Positions 37,600-51,309 of a DNA stretch of 64,000 nucleotides are shown piece by piece (the stretch's first letter is position 1; every line of letters starts with the position of its first letter). Origin of the DNA: Xylocopa sonorina (Eukaryota; Arthropoda; Insecta; Hymenoptera; Apidae); the NCBI RefSeq assembly GCF_050948175.1, contig NW_027490229.1, positions 1-64,000 of the forward strand, in the 5' to 3' direction. The notes under the pieces are model-generated. The model saw nothing but the letters and a program-made list of their open reading frames with translations. It did not search any database and was not told the DNA's origin. A program made the translations under genes and the position numbers.

Positions 37600-40500
37600 C
37601 AATAGAGTTCAAATGCTTCTTAAAACGAGATATTGCATCTCATATCTATGTTTCATGATAGGATATAATATTCATTGCGAAGTGTTATATATTCCTCGTC
37701 TACGATTCAAATGAATGTAAATGCGACACTTCCTTGCCTAGGAAATAGCGTTTGCAGATGTCTACGTATCGTAGCAATAGAGTTCTAATGCTTCTTAAAA
37801 CGCGATATCGAATCACATTTCTATGTTTCATGGTAAGATATAATATGATTTGCGGAGTGTTATGTATTCCTCGTCTACACTTCAAATGAATGTGAATGCG
37901 ACACTTCCTCGCTAGGAAATAGCGTTTGCAGATGTCTGCGTATCGTAGCAGTAGAGTTCTAATGCTTCTTAAAACGCGATATCGCATCTCATTTCTATGT
38001 TTCATGGTAAGATAAAATATGATTTGCGAAGTGTTATGTATTCCTCGTCTACACATCAAATGAATGTAAATGCGACACTTTCTTGCAAGGGAATAGCGTT
38101 TTCAGATGTCTACGTATCGTAGCAATAGAGTTCTGATGCTTCTTAAAACGCGATATCGCATCTCATTTCTATGTTTCATGGTAAGATATAATATGATTTG
38201 CGAAGTGTTATGTATTCCTCGTCTACACTTCAAATGAATGTAAATGCGACACTATCTTGCAAGGAAATAGCGTTTGCAGATGTCTACGTATTGTAGCAAT
38301 TGATTTCTGATGCTTCTTAAAACGCGATATCGCATCTCATTTCTATGTTTCATGGTAAGATATAATATGATTTGCGAAGTGTTATGTATTCCTCGTCTAC
38401 ACTTCAAATGAATGTAAATGCGACAATTCTTTGCAAGGAAATAGCGTTTGCAGATGTCTACGTATCGTAGCAATAGAGTTCTAATGCTTCTTAAAACGCG
38501 ATATCGCATCTCATTTCTATGTTTCATGGTAAGATCTAATATGATTTGCGGAGTGATATGTATTCCTACTCTACACTTCAAATGAATGTGAATGCGACAC
38601 TTCCTCGCTAGGAAATAGTGTTTGCAGATGTCTGCGTATCGTAGCAGTAGAGCTCTAATGCTTCTTAAAACGCGATATCGCATCTCATTTCTATGTTTCA
38701 TGGTATGATATAATATGATTTGCGAAGTGTTATGTATTCCTCGTCTACACATCAAATGAATGTAAATGCGACACTTTCTTGCAAGGAAATAGCGTTTGCA
38801 GATGTCTACGTATCGAAGCAATAGAGCTCAAATGCTTCTTAAAACGAGATATTGCATCTCATATCTATGTTTCATGATAAGATATAATATTCATTGCGAA
38901 GTGTTATGTATTCCTCGTCTACGATTCAAATGGATGTAAATGCGACACTTCCTTGCAAGGAAATAGCGTTTGCAGGTGTCTACGTATCGTAGCAATAGAG
39001 TTCTAATTCTTCTTAAAACGCGATATCGCATCTCATTTCTATGTTTCATGGTAAGATATAATATGATTTGCTAAGTGTCATGCATTCCTCGTCCACACTT
39101 CAAATGAATGTAAATGCGACACTTCCTTGCAAGGAAATAGCGTTTGCAGATGTCTACGTATCGTAGCAATAGAGTTCTTATGATTCTTAAAACGCGATAT
39201 CGCATCTCATTTCTATGTTTCATGGTAAGATATAATATGATTTGCGAAGAGTTATGTATTCCTCGTCTACACTTCAAATGAATGTAAATACGACACTTCT
39301 TTGCAAGGAAATAGCGTTTGCAGATGTCTACGTATCGAAGCAATAGAGTTCAAATGCTTCTTAAAACGAGATATTGCATCTCATATCTATGTTTCATGAT
39401 AAGAAATAATATTCATTGCGAAGTGTTATGCATTCCTCGTCTACGATTCAAATGAATGTAAATGCGACACTTCCTTGCAAGGAAATAGCGTTTGCAGATG
39501 TCTACGTATCGTAGCAATAGAGTTCTTATGATTCTTAAAACGCGATATCGCATCTCATTTCTATGTTTCATGGTAAGATATAATATGATTTGCGGAGTGT
39601 TATGTATTCCTCGTCTACACTTCAAATGAATGTGAATGCGACACTTCCTCGCTAGGAAATAGCGTTTGCAGATGTCTGCGTATCGTAGCAGTAGATTTCT
39701 AATGCTTGTTAAAACGCGATATCGCATCTCATTTCTATGTTTCATGGTAAGATATAATATGATTTGCGAAGTGTTATGTATTCCTCGTCTACACATCAAA
39801 TGAATGTAAATGCGACACTTTCTTGCAAGGAAATAGCGTTTGCAGATGTCTACGTATCGAAGCAATAGAGTTCAAATGCTTCTTAAAACGAGATATTGCA
39901 TCTCATATCTATGTTTCATGATAGGATATAATATTCATTGCGAAGTGTTATATATTCCTCGTCTACGATTCAAATGAATGTAAATGCGACACTTCCTTGC
40001 AAGGAAATAGCGTTTGCAGATGTCTACGTATCGTAGCAATAGAGTTCTAATGCTTCTTAAAACGCGATATCGAATCACATTTCTATGTTTCATGGTAAGA
40101 TATAATATGATTTGCGGAGTGTTATGTATTCCTCGTCTACACTTCAAATGAATGTGAATGCGACACTTCCTCGCTAGGAAATAGCGTTTGCAGATGTCTG
40201 CGTATCGTAGCAGTAGAGTTCTAATGCTTCTTAAAACGCGATATCGCATCTCATTTCTATGTTTCATGGTAAGATATAATATGATTTGCGAAGTGTTATG
40301 TATTCCTCGTCTACACATCAAATGAATGTAAATGCGACACTTTCTTGCAAGGGAATAGCGTTTGCAGATGTCTACGTATCGAAGCAATAGAGTTCAAATG
40401 CTTCTTAAAACGAGATATTGCATCTCATATCTATGTTTCATGATAAGATATAATATTCATTGCGAAGTGTTATATATTCCTCGTCTACGATTCAAATGAA

Positions 40501-41060
40501 TGTAAATGCGACACTTCCTTGTAAGGAAATAGCGTTTGCAGATGTCTACGTATCGTAGTAATAGAGTTCTAATGCTTCTTAAAACGCGATATCGCATCAC
40601 ATTTCTATGTTTCATGGTAAGATATAATATGATTTGCGGAGTGTTATGTTTTCCTCGTCTACACTTCAAATGAATGTGAATGCGACACTTCCTCGCTAGG
40701 AAATAGCGTTTGCAGATGTCTACGTATCGTAGCAGTAGAGTTCTAATGCTTCTTGAAACGCGATATCGCATCTCATTTCTATGTTTCATGGTAAGATATA
40801 ATATGATTTGCGAAGTGTTATGTATTCCTCGTGTACACATCAAATGAATGTAAATGCGACACTTCTTTGCAAGGAAATAGCGTTCGCAGATGTCTACGTA
40901 TCGTAGCAATGGATTTCTGATGCTTCTGAAATCGCGATATCGCATCTCATTTCTATGTTTCATGGTAAGATATAATATGATTTGCGACGTGTTATGTACT
41001 CCTCGTCTACACTTCAAATGAATGTAAATGCGACACTTCTTTGCAAGGAAATAGCGTTTG
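37600..41060. repeat. Large duplication (3,655-bp step), copy 2
   Basis: This is the second copy, with B monomers at 38,794, 39,316, 39,838 and 40,360, each 3,655 bases after its partner. Few differences were seen: TAGATTTCTAATGCTTG near 39,693 in place of TAGAGTTCTAATGCTTC. Confidence 0.88.
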
Positions 41061-41925
41061 CAGATGTCTACGTATCGTTGCAATAGAGTTCTTATGATTC
41101 TTAAAACGCGATATCGCATCACATTTCTATGTTTCATGGTAAGATATAATATGATTTGCGGAGTGATATGTATTCCTACTCTACACTTCAAATGAATGTA
41201 AATGCGACACTTCCTTGCAAGGAAATAGCGTTTGCAGATGTCTACGTAACGTAGCAATAAAGTTCTTATGATTCTTAAAACGCGATATCGCATCTCATTT
41301 CTATGTTTCATGGTAAGATATAATATGATTTGCGGAGTGATATGTATTCCTACTCTACACTTCAAATGAATGTAAATGCTACACTTCCTTGCGAGGAAAT
41401 AGCGTTTGCAGATGTCTACGTAACGTAGCAATAGAGTTCTTATGATTCTTAAAACGCGATATCGCATCTCATTTCTATGTTTCATGGTAAGATATAATAT
41501 GATTTGCGGGGTGATATGTATTCCTACTCTACACTTCAAATGAATGTAAATGCTACACTTCCTTGCGAGGAAATAGCGTTTGCAGATGTCTACGTAACGT
41601 AGCAATAGAGTTCTAATGCTTCTTAAAACGCGATATCGCATCTCATTTCTATGTTTCATGGTAAGATATAATTTGATTTGCGGAGTGTTATGTATTCCTC
41701 GTCTACACTTCAAATGAATGTGAATGCGACACTTCCTCGCTAGGGAATAGCGTTTGCAGATGTCTGCGTATCGTAGCAGTAGAGTTCTAATGCTTCTTAA
41801 AACGCGATATCGCATCTCATTTCTATGTTTCATGGTAAGATATAATATGATTTGCGAAGTGTTATGTATTCCTCGTCTACACATCAAATGAATGTAAATG
41901 CGACACTTTCTTGCAAGGGAATAGC
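40360..41925. repeat. 9-monomer B-bounded module, copy f (1,566 bp)
   Basis: It has the same length as copies c, d and e but altered content. The GTCAACG marker is GTCTACG, TGTACTCCTCG appears near 40,993, and the TGCTACACTTCC/CCTTGCGAGG monomer is present twice in succession (near 41,376 and 41,550). A monomer of the other copies has been replaced by a neighbour's copy at unchanged total length, as gene conversion would do. Confidence 0.83.
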
Positions 41926-44900
41926 GTTTGCAGATGTCTACGTATCGGAGCAATAGAGTTCAAATGCTTCTTAAAACGAGATATTGCATCTCATATCTAT
42001 GTTTCATGATAAGATATAATATTCATTGCGAAGTGTTATATATTCCTCGTCTACGATTCAAATGAATGTAATTGCGACACTTCCTTGCAAGGACATAGCG
42101 TTTGCAGATGTCTACGTATCGTAGCAATAGAGTTCTAATGCTTCTTAAAACGCGATATCGCATCACATTTCTATGTTTCATGGTAAGATATAATATGATT
42201 TGCGGAGTGTTATGTATTCCTCGTCTACACTTCAAATGAATGTGAATGCGACACTTCCTCGCTAGGAAATAGCGTATGCAGATGTCTACGTATCGTAGCA
42301 GTAGAGTTCTAATGCTTCTTGAAACGCGATATCGCATCTCATTTCTATGTTTCATGGTAAGATATAATATGATTTGCGAAGTGTTATGTATTCCCCGTCT
42401 ACACTTCAAATGAATGTAAATGCGACACTATCTTGCAAGGAAATAGCGTTTGCAGATGTCTACGTATTGTAGCAATGGATTTCTGATGCTTCTTAAAACG
42501 CGATATCGCATCTCATTTCTATGTTTCATGGTAAGATATAATATGATTTGCGGAGTGTTATGTATTCCTCGTCTACACTTCAAATGAATGTAAATGCGAC
42601 AATTCTTCGCAAGGAAATAGCGTTTGCAGATGTCTACGTATCGTAGCAATAGAGTTCTAATGCTTCTTAAAACGCGATATCGCATCTCATTTCTATGTTT
42701 CATGGTAAGATATAATATGATTTGCGGAGTGATATGTATTCCTACTCTACACTTCAAATGAATGTGAATGCGACACTTCCTCGCTAGGAAATAGTGTTTG
42801 CAGATGTCTACGTAACGTAGCAATAGAGTTCTAATGCTTCTTAGAACGCGATATCGCATCTCATTTCTATGTTTCATGGTAAGATATAATTTGATTTGCG
42901 GAGTGTTATGTATTCCTCGTCTACACTTCAAATGAATGTGAATGCGACACTTCCTCGCTAGGGAATAGCGTTTGCAGATGTCTGCGTATCGTAGCAGTAG
43001 AGTTCTAATGCTTCTTAAAACGCGATATCGCATCTCATTTCTATGTTTCATGGTAAGATATAATATGATTTGCGAAGTGTTATGTATTCCTCGTCTACAC
43101 ATCAAATGAATGTAAATGCGACACTTTCTTGCAAGGGAATAGCGTTTGCAGATGTCTACGTATCGAAGCAATAGAGTTCAAATGCTTCTTAAAACGAGAT
43201 ATTGCATCTCATATCTATGTTTCATGATAAGATATAATATTCATTGCGAAGTGTTATATATTCCTCGTCTACGATTCAAATGAATGTAAATGCGACACTT
43301 CCTTGCAAGGACATAGCGTTTGCAGATGTGTACGTATCGTAGAAATAGAGTTCTAATGCTTCTTAAAACGCGATATCGCATCACATTTCTATGTTTCATG
43401 GTAAGATATAATATGATTTGCGGAGTGTCATGTATTCCTCGTCTACACTTCAAATGAATGTGAATGCGACACTTCCTCGCTAGGAAATAGCGTATGCAGA
43501 TGTCTACGTATCGTAGCAGTAGAGTTCTAATGCTTCTTGAAACGCGATATCGCATCTCATTTCTATGTTTCATGGTAAGATATAATATGATTTGCGAAGT
43601 GTTATGTATTCCTCGTGTACACATCAAATGAATGTAAATGCGACACTTCCTTGCAAGGAAATAGCGTTTGCAGATGTCTACGTATCGTAGCAATAGAGTT
43701 CTGATGCTTCTTAAAACGCGATATCGCATCTCATTTCTATGTTTCATGGTAAGATATAATATGATTTGCGAAGTGTTATGTATTCCTCGTCTACACTTCA
43801 AATGAATGTAAATGCGACACTGTCTTGCAAGGAAATAGCGTTTGCAGATGTCTACGTATTGTAGCAATTGATTTCTGATGCTTCTTAAAACGCGATATCG
43901 CATCTCATTTCTATCTTTCATGGTAAGATATAATATGATTTGCGAAGTGTTATGTATTCCTCGTCTACACTTCAAATGAATGTAAATGCGACAATTCTTT
44001 GCAAGGAAATAGCGTTTGCAGATGTCTACGTATCGTAGCAATAGAGTTCTAATGCTTCTTAAAACGCGATATCGCATCTCATTTCTATGTTTCATGGTAA
44101 GATCTAATATGATTTGCGGAGTGATATGTATTCCTACTCTACACTTCAAATGAATGTGAATGCGACACTTCCTCGCTAGGAAATAGTGTTTGCAGATGTC
44201 TGCGTATCGTAGCAGTAGAGCTATAATGCTTCTTAAAACGCGATATCGCATCTCATTTCTATGTTTCATGGTATGATATAATATGATTTGCGAAGTGTTA
44301 TGTATTCCTCGTCTACACATCAAATGAATGTAAATGCGACACTTTCTTGCAAGGAAATAGCGTTTGCAGATGTCTACGTATCGAAGCAATAGAGCTCAAA
44401 TGCTTCTTAAAACGAGATATTGCATCTCATATCTATGTTTCATGATAAGATATAATATTCATTGCGAAGTGTTATGTATTCCTCGTCTACGATTCAAATG
44501 GATGTAAATGCGACACTTCCTTGCAAGGAAATAGCGTTTGCAGATGTCTACGTATCGTAGCAATAGAGTTCTAATTCTTCTTAAAACGCGATATCGCATC
44601 TCATTTCTATGTTTCTTGGTAAGATATAATATGATTTGCTAAGTGTCATGCATTCCTCGTCCACACTTCAAATGAATGAAATGCGACACTTCCTTGCAAG
44701 GTAATAGCGTTTGCAGATGTCTACGTATCGTAGCAATAGAGTTCTTATGATTCTTAAAACGCGATATCGCATCTCATTTCTATGTTTCATGGTAAGATAT
44801 AATATGATTTGCGAAGAGTTATGTATTCCTCGTCTACACTTCAAATGAATGTAAATACGACACTTCTTTGCAAGGAAATAGCGTTTGCAGATGTCTGCGT

Positions 44901-46611
44901 ATCGAAGCAATAGAGTTCAAATGCTTCTTAAAACGAGATATTGCATCTCATATCTATGTTTCATGATAAGAAATAATATTCATTGCGAAGTGTTATGCAT
45001 TCCTCGTCTACGATTCAAATGAATGTAAATGCGACACTTCCTTGCAAGGAAATAGCGTTTGCAGATGTCTACGTATCGTAGCAATAGAGTTCTTATGATT
45101 CTTAAAACGCGATATCGCATCTCATTTCTATGTTTCATGGTAAGATATAATATGATTTGCGGAGTGTTATGTATTCCTCGTCTACACTTCAAATGAATGT
45201 GAATGCGACACTTCCTCGCTAGGAAATAGCGTTTGCAGATGTCTGCGTATCGTAGCAGTAGAGTTCTAATGCTTCTTAAAACGCGATATCGCATCTCATT
45301 TCTATGTTTCATGGTAAGATATAATATGATTTGCGAAGTGTTATGTATTCCTCGTCTATCTTCAAATGAATGTAAATGCGACAATTCTATGCAAGGAAAT
45401 AGCGTTTGCAGATGTCTACGTATCGTAGCAGTAGAGTTCTCATGATTCTTAAAACATGATATCGCATCTCATTTCTATGTTTCATGGTAAGACATAATAT
45501 GATTTGCGAAGTGTCATGCATTCCTCGTCCACACTTCAAATGAATGTAAATGCGACACTTCCTTGCAAGGAAATAGCGTTTGCAGATGTCTACGTATCGT
45601 AGCAATAGAGTTCTTATGATTCTTAAAACGCGATATCGCATCTCATATCTATGTTTCATGATAAGAAATAATATTCATTGCGAACTGTTATGCATTCCTC
45701 GTCTACGATTCAAATGAATGTAAATGCGACACTTCCTTGCAAGGAAAAAGCGTTTGCAGATGTCTACGTATCGTAGCAATAGAGTTCTAATGCTTATTAA
45801 AACGCGATATCGCATCTCATTTCTATGTTTCAAGGTAAGATATAATATGATTTGCGGAGTGTTATGTATTCCTCGTCTACACTTCAAATGAATGTGAATG
45901 CGACACTTCCTCGCTAGGAAATAGCGTTTGCAGATGTCTGCGTATCGTAGCAGTAGAGTTCTAATGCTTCTTAAAACGCGATATCGCATCTCATTTCTAT
46001 GTTTCATGGTAAGATATAATATGATTTGCGAAGTGTTATGTATTCCTCGTCTACACTTCAAATCAATGTGAATGTGACACTTTCTCGCTAGGAAATAGCG
46101 TTTGCAGATGTCTGCGTATCATAGCAGTAGAGTTCTAATGCTTCTTAAAACGCGATATCGCATCTCATTTCTATGTTTCATGGTAAGGTATAATATGATT
46201 TGCGAAGTGTTATGTATACCTCGTCTACACTTCAAATGAATGTAAATGCGATACTTTCTTGCAAGGAAATAGCGTTTGCAAATGTCTACCTATCGTAGCA
46301 GTAGTGTTCTAATGCTTCTTAGAACGCGATGTCGCATCTCATTTCTATGTTTCATGGTAAGATATAATATGATTTGCGAACTGTTATGTATTCCTCGTCT
46401 ACACTTCAAATGAATGTAAGTGCGACACTTCCTTGCAAGGAAATAGCGTTTGCAGATGTCTACGTATCGAAGCAATAGAGTTCAATTGCTTCTTAAAACG
46501 AGATATTGCATCTCATATCTATGTTTCATGATAAGATATAATATTCATTGCGAAGTGTTATGCATTCCTCGTCTACGATTCAAATGAATGTAAATGCGAC
46601 ACTTCCTTGCA
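41926..46611. repeat. Modular satellite, B monomers at 41,926-46,448
   Basis: Two 7-monomer modules start at 41,926 and 43,144, a 3-monomer one at 44,362 and a 9-monomer one at 44,883. Single-base losses occur near 44,678 (AATGAATGAAATGCG) and 45,358 (GTCTATCTTCAAATG). A chimeric monomer at 45,578 joins an A-type left half to a B-type right half. No gene was seen. Confidence 0.93.
45578..45751. repeat. Chimeric A/B monomer (first of four copies)
   Basis: The left half is A-type (GCGATATCGC intact). The right half from CATATCTATG has the B features CATGATAAG, AATATTCATTGCG and TACGATTC, plus a private GCGAACTG. The same hybrid occurs at 58,282, 60,023 (with TGTGAACTG) and 62,981, so the recombinant itself was copied. 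Confidence 0.85.
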
Positions 46612-49600
46612 AGGAAATAGCGCTTGCAGATGTCTACGCATCGTAGCAGTAGAGTTCTTATGATTCTTAAAACGCGATATCGCATCTCATTTCTATGTTC
46701 CATGGTAAGATATAATATGATTTGCGGAGTGTTATGTATTCCTCGTCTACACTTCAAATGAATGTGAATGCGACACTTCCTCGCTAGGAAATAGCGTTTG
46801 CAGATGTCTACGTATCGTAGCAATAGAGTTCTTATGATTCTTAAAACGCGATATCGGATCTCATTTCTATATTTCATGGTAAGATATAATATGATTTGCG
46901 AAGTGTTATGTATTCCTCGTCTACACTTCAAATGAATGTGAATGCGACACTTCCTCGCTAGGAAATAGCGTTTGCAGATGTCTACGTATCGTAGCAATAG
47001 AGTTCTCATGATTCTTAAAACATGATATCGCATCTCATTTCTATGTTTCATGGTAAGACATAATATGATTTGCGAAGTGTCATGCATTCCTCGTCTACAC
47101 TTCAAATGAATGTGAATGCGACACTTCCTCGCTAGGAAATAGCGTTTGCAGATGTCTGCGTATCGTAGCAGTAGAGTTCTAATGCTTCTTAAAACGCGAT
47201 ATCGCATCTCATTTCTATGTTTCATGGTAAGATATAATATGATTTGCGAAGTGTTATGTATTCCTCGTCTACACTTCAAATCAATGTGAATGTGACACTT
47301 TCTCGCTAGGAAATAGCGTTTGCAGATGTCTGCGTATCATAGCAGTAGAGTTCTAATGCTTCTTAAAACGCGTAATCGCATCTCATTTCTATGTTTCATG
47401 GTAAGGTATAATATGATTTGCGAAGTGTTATGTATACCTCGTCTACACTTCAAATGAATGTAAATGCGATACTTTCTTGCAAGGAAATAGCGTTTGCAAA
47501 TGTCTACCTATCGTAGCAGTAGTGTTCTAATGCTTCTTAGAACGCGATGTCGCATCTCATTTCTATGTTTCATGGTAAGATATAATATGATTTGCGAACT
47601 GTTATGTATTCCTCGTCTACACTTCAAATGAATGTAAGTGCGACACTATCTTGCAAGGAAATAGCGTTTGCAGATGTCTACGTATTGTAGCAATTGATTT
47701 CTGATGCTTCTTAAAACGCGATATCGCATCTCATTTCTATGTTTCATGGTAAGATATAATATGATTTGCGAAGTGTTATGTATTCCTCGTCTACACTTCA
47801 AATGAATGTAAATGCGACAATTCTTTGCAAGGAAATAGCGTTTGCAGATGTCTACGTATCGTAGCAATAGAGTTCTAATGCTTCTTAAAACGCGATATCG
47901 CATCTCATTTCTATGTTTCATGGTAAGATCTAATATGATTTGCGGAGTGATATGTATTCCTACTCTACACTTCAAATGAATGTGAATGCGACACTTCCTC
48001 GCTAGGAAATAGTGTTTGCAGATGTCTGCGTATCGTAGCAGTAGAGCTATAATGCTTCTTAAAACGCGATATCGCATCTCATTTCTATGTTTCATGGTAT
48101 GATATAATATGATTTGCGAAGTGTTATGTATTCCTCGTCTACACTTCAAATGAATGTGAATGCGACACTTCCTCGCTAGGAAATAGTGTTTGCAGATGTC
48201 TGCGTATCGTAGCAGTAGAGCTATAATGCTTCTTAAAACGCGATATCGCATCTCATTTCTATGTTTCATGGTATGATATAATATGATTTGCGAAGTGTTA
48301 TGTATTCCTCGTCTACACATCAAATGAATGTAAATGCGACACTTTCTTGCAAGGAAATAGCGTTTGCAGGTGTCTACGTATCGAAGCAATAGAGCTCAAA
48401 TGCTTCTTAAAACGAGATATTGCATCTCATATCTATGTTTCATGATAAGATATAATATTCATTGCGAAGTGTTATGTATTCCTCGTCTACGATTCAAATG
48501 GATGTAAATGCGACACTTCCTTGCAAGGAAATAGCGTTTGCAGATGTCTACGTATCGTAGCAATAGAGTTCTAATTCTTCTTAAAACGCGATATCGCATC
48601 TCATTTCTATGTTTCTTGGTAAGATATAATATGATTTGCTAAGTGTCATGCATTCCTCGTCCACACTTCAAATGAATGTAAATGCGACACTTCCTTGCAA
48701 GGTAATAGCGTTTGCAGATGTCTACGTATCGTAGCAATAGAGTTCTTATGATTCTTAAAACGCGATATCGCATCTCATTTCTATGTTTCGTGGTAAGATA
48801 TAATATGATTTGCGAAGAGTTATGTATTCCTCGTCTACACTTCAAATGAATGTAAATACGACACTTCTTTGCAAGGAAATAGCGTTTGCAGATGTCTACG
48901 TATCGAAGCAATAGAGTTCAAATGCTTCTTAAAACGAGATATTGCATCTCATATCTATGTTTCATGATAAGAAATAATATTCATTGCGAAGTGTTATGCA
49001 TTCCTCGTCTACGATTCAAATGAATGTAAATGCGACACTTCCTTGCAGGGAAATAGCGTTTGCAGATGTCTACGTATCGTAGCAATAGAGTTCTTATGAT
49101 TCTTAAAACGCGATATCGCATCTCATTTCTATGTTTCATGGTAAGATATAATATGATTTGCGGAGTGTTATGTATTCGTCGTCTACACTTCAAATGAATG
49201 TGAATGCGACAATTCCTCGCTAGGAAATAGCGTTTGCAGATGTCTGCGTATCGTAGCAGTAGAGTTCTAATGCTTCTTAAAACGCGATATCGCATCTCAT
49301 TTCTATGTTTCATGGTAAGATATAATATGATTTGCGAAGTGTTATGTATTCCTCGTCTACACATCAAATGAATGTAAATGCGACACTTTCTTGCAAGGAA
49401 ATAGCGTTTGCAGATGTCTACGTATCGAAGCAATAGAGTTCAAATGCTTCTTAAAACGAGATATTGCATCTCATATCTATGTTTCATGATAAGATATAAT
49501 ATTCATTGCGAAGTGTTATGTATTCCTCGTCGACGATTCAAATGAATGTAAATGCGACACTTCCTTGCAAGGAAATAGCGTTTGCAGATGTCTACGTATC

Positions 49601-51309
49601 GTAGCAATAGAGTTCTTATGATTCTTAAAACGCGATATCGCATCTCATTTCTATGTTTCATGGTAAGGTATAATATGATATGCGAAGTGTTATGTATTCG
49701 TCGTCTACACTTCAAATGAATGTAAATGCCACACTATCTTGCAAGGAAATAGCGTTTGCAGATGTCTACGTATTGTAGCAATGGATTTCTGATGCTTCTT
49801 AAAACGCGATATCGCATCTCATTTCTATGTTTCATGGTAAGATATAATATGATTTGCGGAGTGATATGTATTCCTACTCTACACTTCAAATGAATGTGAA
49901 TGCGACACTTCCTCGCTAGGAAATAGTGTTTGCAGATGTCTACGTAACGTAGCAATAGAGTTCTAATGCTTCTTAGAACGCGATATCGCATCTCATTTCA
50001 ATGTTTCATGGTAAGATATAATTTGATTTGCGGAGTGTTATGTATTCCTCGTCTACACTTCAAATGAATGTGAATGCGACACTTCCTCGCTAGGGAATAG
50101 CGTTTGCAGATGTCTGCGTATCGTAGCAGTAGAGTTCTAATGCTTCTTAAAACGCGATATCGCATCTCATTTCTATGTTTCATGGTAAGATATAATATGA
50201 TTTGCGAAGTGTTATGTATTCCTCGTCTACACATCAAATGAATGTAAATGCGACACTTTCTTGCAAGGGAATAGCGTTTGCAGATGTCTACGTATCGAAG
50301 CAATAGAGTTCAAATGCTTCTTAAAACGAGATATTGCATCTCATATCTATGTTTCATGATAAGATATAATATTCATTGCGAAGTGTTATATATTCCTCGT
50401 CTACGATTCAAATGAATGTAAATGCGACACTTCCTTGCAAGGACGTAGCGTTTGCAGATGTCTACGTATCGCAGAAATAGAGTTCTAATGCTTCTTAAAA
50501 CGCGATATCGCATCACATTTCTATGTTTCATGGTAAGATATAATATGATTTGCGGAGTGTTATGTATTCCTCGTCTACACTTCAAATGAATGTGAATGCG
50601 ACACTTCCTCGCTAGGAAATAGCGTTTGCAGATGTCTACGTATCGTAGCAGTAGAGTTCTAATGCTTCTTGAAACGCGATATCGCATCTCATTTCTATGT
50701 TTCATGGTAAGATATAATATGATTTGCGAAGTGTTATGTGTTCCTCGTGTACACATCAAATGAATGTAAATGCGACACTTCCTTGCAAGGAAATAGCGTT
50801 TGCAGATGTCTACGTATCGTAGCAATAGAGTTCTGATGCTTCTTAAAACGCGATATCGCATCTCATTCCTATGTTTCATGGTAAGATATAATATGATTTG
50901 CGAAGTGTTATGTATTCCTCGTCTACACTTCAAATGAATGTAAATGCGACACTATCTTGCAAGGAAATAGCGTTTGCAGATGTCTACGTATTGTAGCAAT
51001 GGATTTCTGATGCTTCTTAAAACGCGATATCGCATCTCATTTCTATGTTTCATGGTAAGATATAATATGATTTGCGAAGTGTTATGTATTCCTCGTCTAC
51101 ACTTCAAATGAATGTAAATGCGACAATTCTTTGCAAGGAAATAGCGTTTGCAGATGTCTACGTATCGTTGCAATAGAGTTCTTATGATTCTTAAAACGCG
51201 ATATCGCATAACATTTCTATGTTTCATGGTAAGATATAATATGATTTGCGGAGTGATATGTATTCCTACTCTACACTTCAAATGAATGTAAATGCTACAC
51301 TTCCTTGCG
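46612..51309. repeat. 27-monomer higher-order repeat, copy 1 (4,698 bp)
   Basis: The series starting with GCGCTTGCAGATG and CTACGCATCG recurs exactly 4,698 bases later, including CGCGTAATCGC (near 47,370 and 52,068), GAGCTATAATGC pairs and GTTTCTTGG. B monomers lie at 48,362, 48,884, 49,406 and 50,276. The copies are not identical: for example GTTTCGTGG near 48,787 against GTTTCATGG, and GCAGGTG near 48,367 against GCAGATG. Confidence 0.92.
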
